From Pseudochelatococcus contaminans (GTDB taxonomy: Bacteria; Pseudomonadota; Alphaproteobacteria; Rhizobiales; Beijerinckiaceae): DNA of 64,000 nucleotides. How positions within the stretch are numbered: position 1 is the first letter of the stretch; the number at the start of each line of letters is the position of its first letter. Below are positions 19,519 through 28,762 of the stretch, piece by piece. Location: positions 310,001 through 374,000 of the forward strand of contig NZ_JACICC010000004.1 in assembly GCF_014195635.1 (NCBI RefSeq), written 5' to 3'. The notes under the pieces are model-generated. The model was not told the origin of the DNA and did no database searches. It was given only the letters and a program-made list of their open reading frames with translations. A program made the translations under genes and the position numbers.

Positions 19519-20681
19519 CAGGCACCGTTTGACGCAAATTCATCGGCAAGGAAGGCACGCACGTCATCGCGGGAAACGTCGCGGGCGATGAAACTCTCGC
19601 CGATGCCGCGCGCGAGAATGAACGTCAGCGCGCCGCGCCGCACTTTCTTGTCCTGCGCCATGGCGTCCAGAAGGCTGTCGGCATCGCCGATGTCGCCCGG
19701 CACATCCTGCAACCGCGTCGGCAGCCCGACAGCTTGCAGATGGCGAGCCACACGCCCTGCATCCTGACCGGAGGCCAGACCGAGACGCGCCGAGAAGCGG
19801 AACGCCAGCGCCATGCCGATAGCGACCCCCTCGCCATGGACCAGACGCGCGCCATCGTATGCGACGGCCCGCTCCAACGCGTGGCCGAACGTATGCCCCA
19901 GATTGAGCAAGGCGCGGTCGCCATTCTCGTGTTCGTCACGCGCCACGACAGCGGCCTTGGCGGCGCAGCTCTTCGCCACGGCATAGGCGCAGGCCTCGCC
20001 CGCCTCGAACACAGCGGCGCCGTTCGCCTCGCACCATTCAAAAAAAGCCCGATCGTCGATGAGGCCGTATTTCACCACCTCGGCATAGCCGGCACGAAAC
20101 TCGCGCGGGCTCAACGTATCGAGCAGCGCAAGATCCGCGACGACGAGCGAAGGCTGATGAAACGCCCCGACAAGATTCTTGCCGTGCGGCGAGTTGATGC
20201 CCGTTTTGCCGCCCACCGACGAATCAACCTGCGACAGCAGCGTCGTCGGCCATTGCACGAAGCGCACGCCCCGGCGCAGGGACGCCGCCGCGAAGCCGGC
20301 AAGATCACCCACCACACCGCCGCCAAGCGCCAGCACGAGATCGCCGCGTTCAATCCGCGCCTCGATCAACGCGTCGCAAACACGAGCGAACTCCGCGTAG
20401 GATTTCGACCCCTCGCCAGGCGGAATCTCGACGCGCGCCACGCGCAGACCCGCCGCCTCCAGCGCATCGGTAATGGCCACGGCATGGAGGCCGCCGACGG
20501 TGGTATCAGTGACGATGGCCACCGCGCCGCCCGGTGCGAGAGCAGCCACGCGCTGCGCGCCTTCCGCCAGCAGGTCGCGGCCAATCACGATCTCGTAAGC
20601 GCGTTCGCCGAGCTTGACCGGAACCGTCGTAAAGCGCGGCTCCGCACTGGCCGTAGCGCGCAATGGATCATCGACGGTCAT
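19518..20681 (-). CDS. aroB: 3-dehydroquinate synthase
   Basis: Second step of the shikimate pathway (DAHP to 3-dehydroquinate), an NAD- and metal-dependent enzyme. 387 residues. NAD-binding GGGVVGDLAGFAAASLRRG lies at about 119-137, and the following QWPTTLLSQVDSSVGGKTGI is the signature of the family. Metal ligands sit in EVVKYGLI and in NLGHTFGHALE. The C-terminal DKKVRRG is also typical. It lies 72 bases after aroK, as in most proteobacteria, and is followed with overlap by a MscS channel gene. Confidence 0.96.
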   Translation of the reverse strand: MTVDDPLRATASAEPRFTTVPVKLGERAYEIVIGRDLLAEGAQRVAALAPGGAVAIVTDTTVGGLHAVAITDALEAAGLRVARVEIPPGEGSKSYAEFARVCDALIEARIERGDLVLALGGGVVGDLAGFAAASLRRGVRFVQWPTTLLSQVDSSVGGKTGINSPHGKNLVGAFHQPSLVVADLALLDTLSPREFRAGYAEVVKYGLIDDRAFFEWCEANGAAVFEAGEACAYAVAKSCAAKAAVVARDEHENGDRALLNLGHTFGHALERAVAYDGARLVHGEGVAIGMALAFRFSARLGLASGQDAGRVARHLQAVGLPTRLQDVPGDIGDADSLLDAMAQDKKVRRGALTFILARGIGESFIARDVSRDDVRAFLADEFASNGA

Positions 20682-20753
20682 GACAAGGCTCCGGCAAGAG
20701 TTATTCGGTTTCAGGCACCTGAAGGCGCAAAAGGTTCGTGGTTCTACACATTA

Positions 20754-21380
20754 CTACAGGCCGGAGTCCAGAAGTGCCACAAGTTCGTCAACGATGGCCT
20801 CGTGCGGCCCCTCGCGCGAGATCAGCGTCAGGTCGGCCTCGGCATAGACGGGATAGCGCTCATCCATCAACCGCCGCAACGTTCCTTCCGGATCTTCGGT
20901 TTGCAGAAGCGGGCGCGTGGGCCGCTTGCGCACACGCCGCAGCAGCGTCTCGACATCCGCCTTCAGCCACACGGAAACGCCCGCCTCGCCAATCCGCTGA
21001 CGCGTGTCGGCGTTCATATAAGCGCCTCCGCCTGTGGCGAGCACCTGCGGACCATTGTCCAGCAGCCGATCAATGACACGCCGCTCGCCCTCGCGGAAGT
21101 GGTCCTCGCCGTGGGTGCGGAAAATCTCCGCGATGACCATGCCGGCCGCAGCCTCGATCTCGTTATCCGCATCGACGAACGGCAGATCGAGGCGCTGCGC
21201 CAGCCGGCGGCCGATGGTGCTCTTGCCCGCGCCCATCATGCCGATCAGGCTGATGGTACGCCGCCCCAGCTTCTGCCGGATACGCTCCGTAATCGCAGGG
21301 TCCTGCCGCGTGGCCGCGCCGTTCCCCGCCCCGTCATCGATGCCGGCAAGGTCCGCATCGCCGTCATCATCTTCCCCCAC
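20754..21380 (-). CDS. aroK: Shikimate kinase
   Basis: Phosphorylates shikimate with ATP. Walker A is GMMGAGKSTIGRRLA, followed by LPFVDADNEIE with the substrate-binding aspartates, FREGERRVI, and the GGGAY motif (VLATGGGAYMN); the lid arginine is in RPLLQTEDPEGTLRRL. I choose GTG 21380 because AGGAGG lies 8 bases upstream and the resulting 208 residues fit rhizobial AroK, which has a short extra N-terminus. The frame stays open further, with an ATG at 21458, but without such a site. The first gene of the aroK-aroB-mscS-CAP operon. Confidence 0.93.
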   Translation of the reverse strand: MGEDDDGDADLAGIDDGAGNGAATRQDPAITERIRQKLGRRTISLIGMMGAGKSTIGRRLAQRLDLPFVDADNEIEAAAGMVIAEIFRTHGEDHFREGERRVIDRLLDNGPQVLATGGGAYMNADTRQRIGEAGVSVWLKADVETLLRRVRKRPTRPLLQTEDPEGTLRRLMDERYPVYAEADLTLISREGPHEAIVDELVALLDSGL

Positions 21381-21610
21381 CGGCTTTCCCTCCTGAGTGC
21401 TGCGTGTCGCCTGTTTCTGAACCCGAACATGCGACAGATATAGACGCTTGTCGATCATATGACGTTTACTATCATGGGATAAACGTCGGCTGCTATCCCC
21501 CGGAGCGGACAGGATGCAATGCAAGCCATCGCATTGAATGAAAGCCGCTCCAGCCACGATCACCCGGGACCGGCCAGACCGTCCTGCATGCTCACCTTGC
21601 CGGAGCCGCC

Positions 21611-21754
21611 ATGCCAACGCTTTTCCGCCTGCTGATCATTCTTGGCATTCTCGCCGGGCTTGGCTACGCGGCGCTGCTGGCGATCGTGACTTTCCTGCCG
21701 CCTGAAACCCGCCAGATCACGGTCGAGATCCCGGCCGAACGCCTGCAACGATGA
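21611..21754 (+). CDS. Small single-helix membrane protein upstream of xerD
   Basis: 47 codons from ATG 21611 to TGA 21754. Residues 4-28 are one hydrophobic helix (LLIILGILAGLGYAALLAIV); the tail is polar (ETRQITVEIP, ERLQR). The stop overlaps the ATG of xerD as ATGATGA, which is strong evidence of translation and coupling. Similar tiny proteins with the plan helix + P-E-x-R-x-x-x-V-x-I-P lie before xerD in other Rhizobiales as I recall them. The function is unknown. Confidence 0.7.
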   Translation: MPTLFRLLIILGILAGLGYAALLAIVTFLPPETRQITVEIPAERLQR

Positions 21755-22722
21755 TGACCCGGAACGATTCTTTCTCCGCAGATGCGGCGGTGTCGCTCTA
21801 TCTCGATATGCTGGCATCCGAACGCGGTGCCTCGCGCAACACCCTCGATGCCTACCGGCGCGATCTCGACGATTACACCGCCTTCCTGAAAGTGCTTCGC
21901 AAAACGCCGGATAACGCAACCGCCGATTCCATCCGCGCCTTCCTTGTCGAACTGGACGAGCGCGGCCTCAAGGCGACGTCGGCGGCGCGCAAGCTGTCTG
22001 CCGTGCGCCAGTTCCACCGCTTTCTCTACACAGAGGGCCATTGCGGCACCGACCCCGCTGCGGCAATCGAAGGACCAAAGCGCGGACAGGCCCTGCCGAA
22101 GATCCTGTCCATCGCGGAAGTGGACCGCCTGCTGGCGCAAGCGCATGCGGATACCGCCGACGATAGCGTTTCGCCGAGCAAGCATCTGGCCCGCACCCGC
22201 ATGGCATGCCTGCTTGAGATGCTCTACGCCACCGGCATGCGTGTGTCGGAGCTGATATCGCTGCCCATATCGGCAGCCCGCACGCGCGACCGTTTTCTCA
22301 TCGTGCGCGGCAAGGGCAACAAGGAACGCCTTGTGCCGCTTACCGAAGCCGCACGCGAGGCTGCGCGCGCTTTTCTGGCCCTGTGCGAGTCCGCGCATCC
22401 AGAGGCCGCGCGCTCATTGTGGTTGTTTCCGGCTGACAGTGCTTCCGGCCACATCACCCGGCAAGCCTTCGCGCGCGATCTGAAGGATCTCGCGGTGCAG
22501 GCCGGGCTTTCGCCGGGGCGCGTCAGCCCCCACGTCCTGCGGCATGCCTTCGCCAGCCACCTGCTGCACAACGGCGCCGATCTGCGCGTGGTGCAGGAGC
22601 TGCTGGGCCACGCCGACATCGCCACGACACAGATTTATACGCATGTGCTGGACGAGCGCATGAAGGAGATGGTGCGCGATCTTCACCCGCTGGCCGATTC
22701 CGGCGATACCGATATTGCATAG
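21751..22722 (+). CDS. xerD: Tyrosine recombinase XerD
   Basis: Acts with XerC at dif to resolve chromosome dimers. 323 residues: an N-terminal SAM-like DNA-binding domain (residues 10-95, LYLDMLASERGASRNTLDAY) and a C-terminal catalytic domain. Catalytic residues are visible: Arg in YATGMRVSEL (about 164), Lys in GKGNKERLVP, H-x-x-R in SPHVLRHAFASHLL (about 261-264), His in LLGHADIATTQ and the nucleophile Tyr in IYTHV (about 296). The start overlaps the stop of the small membrane-protein gene. ATG 21754 is equally possible. Confidence 0.93.
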   Translation: MMTRNDSFSADAAVSLYLDMLASERGASRNTLDAYRRDLDDYTAFLKVLRKTPDNATADSIRAFLVELDERGLKATSAARKLSAVRQFHRFLYTEGHCGTDPAAAIEGPKRGQALPKILSIAEVDRLLAQAHADTADDSVSPSKHLARTRMACLLEMLYATGMRVSELISLPISAARTRDRFLIVRGKGNKERLVPLTEAAREAARAFLALCESAHPEAARSLWLFPADSASGHITRQAFARDLKDLAVQAGLSPGRVSPHVLRHAFASHLLHNGADLRVVQELLGHADIATTQIYTHVLDERMKEMVRDLHPLADSGDTDIA

Positions 22723-22856
22723 CTGGTGCTTATGACTTCCGTCGATATTGCGCTGCAACCCGGCGACATGCGATGCTGCGCGGCATTACATACAGGGAAA
22801 ACCCGTGGATTGGCCCCGTCGGCAGGCGGGCGGGCTGAAGCGGGTCAGGGGTTATC

Positions 22857-24176
22857 ATGACAGGCGATCAATCGGTATGGGGCGACGTCATCGGACTGGC
22901 GGCCGTCGTCTTTCTGGTTTTGGCCAACGGCTTCTTCGTCGCGGCTGAATTTTCGCTGGTGGCGGTGCGGCGCAGCAGGGTGGCGGAACTCGTCAGCGCC
23001 GGACGACGCAATGCCACCGCCCTCCAGAAAACCGTGGACCGCCTCGACGGCAGCTTGGCCGCAACCCAGCTTGGCATCACCATTTCGTCGCTCGCGCTCG
23101 GCTGGGTCGGCGAACCGGCGCTGGCGCACCTGATCGAACCGCTCTTCGCCGCCCTGCCCGGTAACCTCGCCTCCGTTGGCTCGCACACGCTGGCCGTGAT
23201 CATCGCCTTCGTCATCATTACGGCGCTGCATATCGTGTTGGGAGAGCTGGCACCCAAAAGCCTCGCCCTGCAACGCAGCGAGGCGACCGCGCTGGCAGTG
23301 GTGCACCCGCTCAACGCTTTTCAAATGGTTTTCCGCCCCATCATCGTTGCCCTCAACGGCATGGGCAACCTCGTGCTTCGGCTTGTCGGGCTGCACGGCA
23401 GCGGTGGCGAAGGCGCCAACTATTCGCCCGAGGAACTGAAGCTGCTGATGGCCGCCAGCCAGCGCGCCGGCGTGCTGCAACAGGCACAGCTTGAAGTGGT
23501 GGAGCGCGTCATCAACCTCAGCCAGCGTCGCATCGGCGATTTCATGACGCCGCGCCTCGATGTGGAATGGGTGGATGCGGACGATTCGCCGGAAGCGATC
23601 CTGCAAACCATCCGGGAGTGCAGGCATGCGCAGATGCTCGTCGGCCGCAATGCGCTCGATGAGGTTGTCGGCATCGTGCTGAAGGAGGATATCCTCGACA
23701 GCACCCTCGATCACCGCACCCTTGACGTAACCGCCCTGGCGCGGGAGCCGCTGGTGGTGCACGAGGCGACGCCCTTCCTGCGCGTGCTGGAACAGTTCAA
23801 GCAGCGGCCAGTGCGGCTTGCCATCATCGTCGATGAATATGGCGGCGTTGAAGGCATCGTTACGCAGACGGATCTTCTGGAAGCCATCGCAGGTGAACTG
23901 CCCGGCGTGGACGACGACGAGCCTTCCGTCGTCGAGCGTGCGGACGGCTCGCTGCTGCTTGACGGGCTGATGCCCGCGCATGAGGCATTCGACCGGCTGG
24001 GGATGCGCGATGCCCCTGCGGGAGATTTCCACACCATCGCCGGTTTCATCCTGTCGGAACTTGGCCGCCTGCCGAATGTCGGCGACACCGTAGACTGGCG
24101 TAACTGGCGCTTCGAGGTCGTGGATATGGACGGCCGGCGCGTGGACAAACTGCTCGTCTCGCGCACGGACGCATAA
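22857..24176 (+). CDS. CNNM/CBS-domain membrane protein (CorC/hemolysin family)
   Basis: 439 residues. The DUF21/CNNM membrane domain (residues 10-200) has FLVLANGFFVAAEFSLVAVR at its start. A CBS pair follows (about 215-335; IGDFMTPRLDVEWVDAD is the typical entry) and then a CorC_HlyC domain (about 350-430; LDGLMPAHEAFDRLG, YHTIAGF-like DFHTIAGFILSELGRLP). The family is linked to Mg2+/Co2+ efflux and was once named hemolysin. It follows xerD by 134 bases on the same strand. Confidence 0.9.
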   Translation: MTGDQSVWGDVIGLAAVVFLVLANGFFVAAEFSLVAVRRSRVAELVSAGRRNATALQKTVDRLDGSLAATQLGITISSLALGWVGEPALAHLIEPLFAALPGNLASVGSHTLAVIIAFVIITALHIVLGELAPKSLALQRSEATALAVVHPLNAFQMVFRPIIVALNGMGNLVLRLVGLHGSGGEGANYSPEELKLLMAASQRAGVLQQAQLEVVERVINLSQRRIGDFMTPRLDVEWVDADDSPEAILQTIRECRHAQMLVGRNALDEVVGIVLKEDILDSTLDHRTLDVTALAREPLVVHEATPFLRVLEQFKQRPVRLAIIVDEYGGVEGIVTQTDLLEAIAGELPGVDDDEPSVVERADGSLLLDGLMPAHEAFDRLGMRDAPAGDFHTIAGFILSELGRLPNVGDTVDWRNWRFEVVDMDGRRVDKLLVSRTDA

Positions 24177-24220
24177 AGCGTCCGTTCTGATTCCCCACGC
24201 TGCCGCTACTTGTGCAGCGG

Positions 24221-25630
24221 CTACTTGCGCAGCGGCGCGTCGCGGTCGTTACGTTCATCCGGGCGGGTCGGCACTTTCATTCGCACGAAGCTCTTACCCG
24301 TTGATGGTGTGTCTGCCGCTGCGGGCGAGACCGGCCGTAGCGGTACGGCGGGCGGCTCGCTAACGGAAGCGGCACGAGCGCGCCGGGTGCCTCCCGGCAA
24401 TGCCGACGGCCACCTCGCCTTGGGACGGTTTGTGCGGAACTGCCCGTGGGCGATGGCCCAGAAGGCAATGACAGTCACGGCCAGCGTCGTCACCCACCAG
24501 GGAAAAGCCGCGCCCGCCCCCAGATAGGACAACATGAAAGCGCACGCCAGAAGCGCCATCAGGCCGGGCACCAGTCTCCCGGAACCTGCCGGGCCGCGTC
24601 CCAACCCTTCGAAGCTGCGCACCGTGAAATAGAATGTCAGCGAGGCGAGAATCGCCCCCAGCGCGCCAAGCTCGAACCACAATTCGAACGGCAGGCCGCG
24701 CGGCGTATCCGCCGGGATCGTGCCAAGCAACCGGGCCGGCAGCAACGTATCGAGACCGTGGCCGATCAGGAAACTGACCGGGTCGATCAGCACCAGCGAA
24801 CCCCATGCAGAAAGCCAGCCGCGCAGAATATGCCCTTCAGCCAGCAGCAGCTTCGCCAGCGGCAGCAGCAGCGTTGCGATCAGCGGTGCGCCCAGCAAAA
24901 TGCCGGCGCCGACCCATGCGATGAAACGGTTGGCCACAATGGGCCGCCACACGGCAAAGGCATAGAACACCACGCCCGTGACGAACCCGGTGAGCGGCAT
25001 CCACAACCGCGCGCCCACCAGCGCCGCCGCCGTGACGGCCACAAGGGCGACGGCCAGCCCGCGCCGGCTGCGTGATTCCAGCCACGCGGCGGCGGGCCAG
25101 ATCAGGATAGCGAGTCCCGCGAGGCCGCGCTCGAACGTGCCGATCTCTCCCACCAATATACCGCGTGGCCGTGCCACGAGCAGCACCAGCGCCAGCAGGG
25201 CGGAAACGGTGGCGCCGATGCTGATGAGATAGAGATTGGAAGCCCGCACGCGTTCCGGCAGCAACGACACGCCGAGCATCGCCAGCACGACCGCCTGCAA
25301 CAGATTGAACAGCTTGTCGAAAGCCTCGCCCTGATCCGGCGCCCAGAGGCCGGTCAGCGCCGCCCATATCAGCAACAGCAGGCCAGAGACACCTGCGGGG
25401 CGCGTGACCCACGCGCGCGCGGCCCGTCCGACACCACGCGGCGGCGCCTCAATGATGCTGGAAACGGCGATCAGCGACACGCCGACCGGCGCGAGTACCA
25501 CCGTGGATCGGCGCGACAGAAAGGATGCCAGCGGCAGCAGCACGAATAGGATCGAGAAGCCAAGACGGCGCAGCAAGGCCGCTGCGTCGGCGGCCGGATC
25601 GAGCGGCGTCGTGCGGGTGTGCGTGACCAT
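24221..25630 (-). CDS. O-antigen-ligase-like polytopic membrane protein
   Basis: 469 residues with about 10-12 hydrophobic helices. The segment SFLIGHGLDTLLPARLLG followed by RGLPFELWFELGALGAILAS (about residues 290-340) has the layout of Wzy_C / O-antigen ligase proteins, in which G-x-G is followed by a loop and then H-N-x-x-L-x-x-W-x-E-x-G. Here the His-Asn is not present (LPFE), so catalytic activity is doubtful. A proline- and arginine-rich cytoplasmic tail of about 65 residues ends the protein. It stands alone, with no other polysaccharide genes nearby, and converges with the CorC-like gene. Confidence 0.6.
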   Translation of the reverse strand: MVTHTRTTPLDPAADAAALLRRLGFSILFVLLPLASFLSRRSTVVLAPVGVSLIAVSSIIEAPPRGVGRAARAWVTRPAGVSGLLLLIWAALTGLWAPDQGEAFDKLFNLLQAVVLAMLGVSLLPERVRASNLYLISIGATVSALLALVLLVARPRGILVGEIGTFERGLAGLAILIWPAAAWLESRSRRGLAVALVAVTAAALVGARLWMPLTGFVTGVVFYAFAVWRPIVANRFIAWVGAGILLGAPLIATLLLPLAKLLLAEGHILRGWLSAWGSLVLIDPVSFLIGHGLDTLLPARLLGTIPADTPRGLPFELWFELGALGAILASLTFYFTVRSFEGLGRGPAGSGRLVPGLMALLACAFMLSYLGAGAAFPWWVTTLAVTVIAFWAIAHGQFRTNRPKARWPSALPGGTRRARAASVSEPPAVPLRPVSPAAADTPSTGKSFVRMKVPTRPDERNDRDAPLRK

Positions 25631-25904
25631 GCCCAGAAAAAGTTCCAGAACCGGCGGGCACCATGCACGCCTTTCGCCCCCACCCTAGCGTCTGGTTTGT
25701 CCGGATGCTGTAGGTCTGATGCAACACCGCGACGGAATGCTGCATGGACCTGCCGAACGTGCATTTTCAGGCAACAAGGGGCATTCATGCAACTGTCACG
25801 CAGCGAGGGCAAACAGGGTGCAATCATCGAAGGGACCGTGCGCAGCGCGCTCGCGTGCAGCCTCTCGCATCGCTCTCTGCCCCCGCCCTTCCCGGAACCG
25901 TCGC

Positions 25905-26954
25905 ATGGCTATATCGCTTTCCCACGTCAGCCGCCGTTTCGATGCCGTGCTTGCGCTCAAGGACATCAGCCTCACGGTCGAGGACGGGGCGTTCCTCGCC
26001 CTGCTCGGCCCTTCCGGCTGCGGAAAGACGACGCTGTTGCGGCTGGTCGCGGGTTTCGAAAAGGTCAGCGAGGGCAGCGTCGCTCTCAGTGGCCGCCAGG
26101 TTGCGGGGCCGGCGCTCCACATCCCGCCGGAGGAGCGGCAGGTGGCGATGGTCTTCCAGTCCTACGCGCTGTGGCCGCATATGACCGTGGCGGAAAATGT
26201 CAGCTTCCCGCTGTCCGTGGCGCGCGTTTCCGCAGCAGAAGCGGCCAAAAGGCTCACCCATGCGCTTGAGGCCGTGGGCCTCGCCCATCTGGGCCAGCGC
26301 CGCCCTGAAGCGCTGTCCGGCGGCCAGAGACAGCGTGTGGCGCTGGCCCGCGCGCTGGTGCAGGATGCAAGGGTCGTGCTGTGCGACGAGCCGCTCGCCA
26401 ACCTCGATATTCACCTGCGCGCCACGATGCTGGATGAGTTCCGCCGCCTGCATCGCGAGACCGGACGCACTTTCGTCTACGTCACCCACGACCAGTCCGA
26501 GGCACTGGCGCTGGCGTCGCAGGTGGCGGTGCTCAACGGCGGTGTGTTGTCACAACTGGCCTCCCCGCAAGCTATCTATGCGGAACCCGCGAATATCGAC
26601 GTGGCGCGGTTCGTTGGCGAGGGCAGCGTCGTCCGCGCCGGCATCGAGACACCGCCGACGGGAGACCGGGCCGTGGTGCGGATTGCCGGTCAGGACGTGC
26701 AGGTTCGCGCCCGCCCTGGTACAACACCTGCGGCGCTTCCCGCGTCGATCCCGGTTCTGATCCGTCCGGAAGCCATCTCACCCGGCGGTGATATCGCCGC
26801 GCGCGTCACGGCTTCCATTTATCGCGGGCCTGTCCATGCTGTTACGGCGGCGCTGGACGATGGGCAGAGCCTGCAACTGCATCTGCCGCACGCCCCGGCA
26901 ATCGGCGAAACCATCAGCCTCCGGATCACCGATGGCTGGGCGATTCCCGAATAA
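25905..26954 (+). CDS. ABC transporter ATPase, Fe3+/spermidine type (FbpC/PotA-like)
   Basis: 349 residues. Walker A GPSGCGKTTLLRLVAG (about 36-51), Q-loop AMVFQSYALWPHMTV, signature LSGGQRQR (about 138), Walker B VVLCDEPLANLD and H-loop YVTHDQSEAL, then a TOBE domain (about 270-345). It converges with the permease and binding-protein genes on the other strand (17-base gap), and these lack an ATPase of their own, so it is very likely their motor. The frame is open upstream to 25719, but ATG 25905 gives the standard N-terminus for the family (AISLSHVSRRF). GGAACC is the only upstream purine run. Confidence 0.85.
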   Translation: MAISLSHVSRRFDAVLALKDISLTVEDGAFLALLGPSGCGKTTLLRLVAGFEKVSEGSVALSGRQVAGPALHIPPEERQVAMVFQSYALWPHMTVAENVSFPLSVARVSAAEAAKRLTHALEAVGLAHLGQRRPEALSGGQRQRVALARALVQDARVVLCDEPLANLDIHLRATMLDEFRRLHRETGRTFVYVTHDQSEALALASQVAVLNGGVLSQLASPQAIYAEPANIDVARFVGEGSVVRAGIETPPTGDRAVVRIAGQDVQVRARPGTTPAALPASIPVLIRPEAISPGGDIAARVTASIYRGPVHAVTAALDDGQSLQLHLPHAPAIGETISLRITDGWAIPE

Positions 26955-26971
26955 AGTCTACTCGCGGAAAC

Positions 26972-28762
26972 TCACTCCCGCCACGGCAAGATGCCGGGCG
27001 GCAGACGCGGGGCGAGCGCATCCAGAAACGCCATGATCGCCGCCACCGCCACCACGGCAGTCAGCGCTATGGCCGCCGCAGGTGAGGCAAATCCGGCTTC
27101 CTCAAGGCTGAACAGCGCCACGCCGATCGTTTCCGTGCCCGACGACCACAGCAGCGCCGATACCGTCAGTTCGTTGAACGCGAACAGAAACACCATCAGC
27201 CCGCCCGCCGTCGCGGCAGGCGCGACGACCGGCAGCACGATGGATCGCAAGCGGCGGAAGAAACTAGCGCCGCAGATACGGGCTGCTTCCTCCAGTTCGA
27301 TGGGCAGCTGCCCCACGGCGGCGGCGGGGGCCTTGAGCGCCACCGGCAGGAAGCGCGCGGCATAGGCGAACAGAATGATGAACGGCGTGCCATAGATGCT
27401 GACGCCCAGCAAAGGCAGCGGCTTGAGGAACAGCAGGATGCAGGCGATGGCGAGGACGATGCCCGGCAGCGCATAGGGAATTTCGATCACGCCCTCGACA
27501 GCACCGCGCATGCGCCCCACCTGCCTGTCGAGCGAATAGGCCAGCGGCACCGCGATCAGCGCCAGAAACAGCGCCGACGAAGCGGCGAAAATGAACGAGT
27601 TGCGGAACGCGCGCACGGTCACATCCTGCCGCACCAGCACCTCGACGAAATTATCCAGCGTCGCAGTGGCCCATGTCAGCGGCACCCCATAGGACGGCAC
27701 GAGCGCCGTCGCCAGAAGCGACACCAGCGGCAGGAAAAGTGCCACAGCCACCACGATCCACACGCCGATTTCGACAGCGAGCCGATGCCGCAGAGTCCAG
27801 ATCACGCCGATGGGTCTGCCGCGCGAAAACCGCGCCGACCCGCTGCCCCCGGTCCCCGCGCCCGCACGCTTCAGCCACCATGCGGCCAGCGCCACGCCCG
27901 CCCCGGCGATCAGCGCGACGAGCAGCGACAATGCTGCCGCATCCGCAATGACGGACGGGCCGAAACTCACCATGCGGCGATAGATCAGCGTCGGCAGCGT
28001 CAGATAATTGACCGGCACGCCGAGCAGTGCCGGAATGCCGAAATTGCCCACGGCGGCCACGAACGTCAGCGCCAGCGAGGCGGCAAGGTATGGCCGCATC
28101 AGCGGCAGAACGACGCTGCGCATCACCCGCCACGGCTTCGCGCCTGCCGTCAGCGCCGCCTCGGCCATATCGGCCGGCAGGCTACGCAGGCCAGCCCGCA
28201 GCGTCACGAAAGCCAGCGGCGCGTGGTGCAGCGCCAGCACCAGCATGATGCCCTCGCGGCTCATCAGCGGATTGTTACTGCCCGGCGGCGGCGCAAGACC
28301 CAGCGCATTGAGCAGCGGAGATGAAGGCCCGGCAAGCGTAAAATACGCCAGTGCAACCACTTGCGGCGCAATCATCATGGAAAGGATAAAGCAGAATGAC
28401 AGGCTTCGCCGCGCCCGGACATCCGTCAGCGTCAGGATGAACGCCAGCGCCCCACCCAGCGCTGTTGCCGCCACGGCGGATACCACGCCGGTTTCGATGC
28501 TGTGCCATGTTGCCCGCATCGCGGCGCGGCGGGATATTTCCGCCAGCATGGGGCCGGGGTCGACAAAGCCCGCCGGCGCGAGTGCAGCCCAGATCAACCG
28601 CCCGAACGGCAGCACCGCGAACAGCGCGACGACGATTGCCAGCAGCGCGATAACCCACGCGCCATCGGGAAGGCGGCGCGGTATGCCCGCGCCGCCAATT
28701 GGCAAGCCGCCAGTGCTGTCGATATCCGCTATCCGGTTCGTCACTGGCGGTGGCTCGATCAC
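26972..28762 (-). CDS. ABC transporter permease, fused two-domain FbpB type
   Basis: 596 residues with about 12 membrane helices in two homologous halves, each with its own ATPase-docking loop: ADMAEAALTAGAKPWRVMRS (about 195-215) and IELEEAARICGASFFRRLRS (about 480-500). This is the FbpB/SfuB/ThiP arrangement of Fe3+ and thiamine importers. The start is GTG 28762, overlapping the binding-protein stop in GTGA, so the two genes are translationally coupled. The ATPase is encoded convergently at 25905-26954. Confidence 0.88.
   Translation of the reverse strand: MIEPPPVTNRIADIDSTGGLPIGGAGIPRRLPDGAWVIALLAIVVALFAVLPFGRLIWAALAPAGFVDPGPMLAEISRRAAMRATWHSIETGVVSAVAATALGGALAFILTLTDVRARRSLSFCFILSMMIAPQVVALAYFTLAGPSSPLLNALGLAPPPGSNNPLMSREGIMLVLALHHAPLAFVTLRAGLRSLPADMAEAALTAGAKPWRVMRSVVLPLMRPYLAASLALTFVAAVGNFGIPALLGVPVNYLTLPTLIYRRMVSFGPSVIADAAALSLLVALIAGAGVALAAWWLKRAGAGTGGSGSARFSRGRPIGVIWTLRHRLAVEIGVWIVVAVALFLPLVSLLATALVPSYGVPLTWATATLDNFVEVLVRQDVTVRAFRNSFIFAASSALFLALIAVPLAYSLDRQVGRMRGAVEGVIEIPYALPGIVLAIACILLFLKPLPLLGVSIYGTPFIILFAYAARFLPVALKAPAAAVGQLPIELEEAARICGASFFRRLRSIVLPVVAPAATAGGLMVFLFAFNELTVSALLWSSGTETIGVALFSLEEAGFASPAAAIALTAVVAVAAIMAFLDALAPRLPPGILPWRE

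Noticed and set aside
19734-21443. 569-codon open frame antisense to aroB and aroK
   Set aside because: Spans two well-supported genes and the gap between them, with Arg/His/Gln-rich shadow composition.
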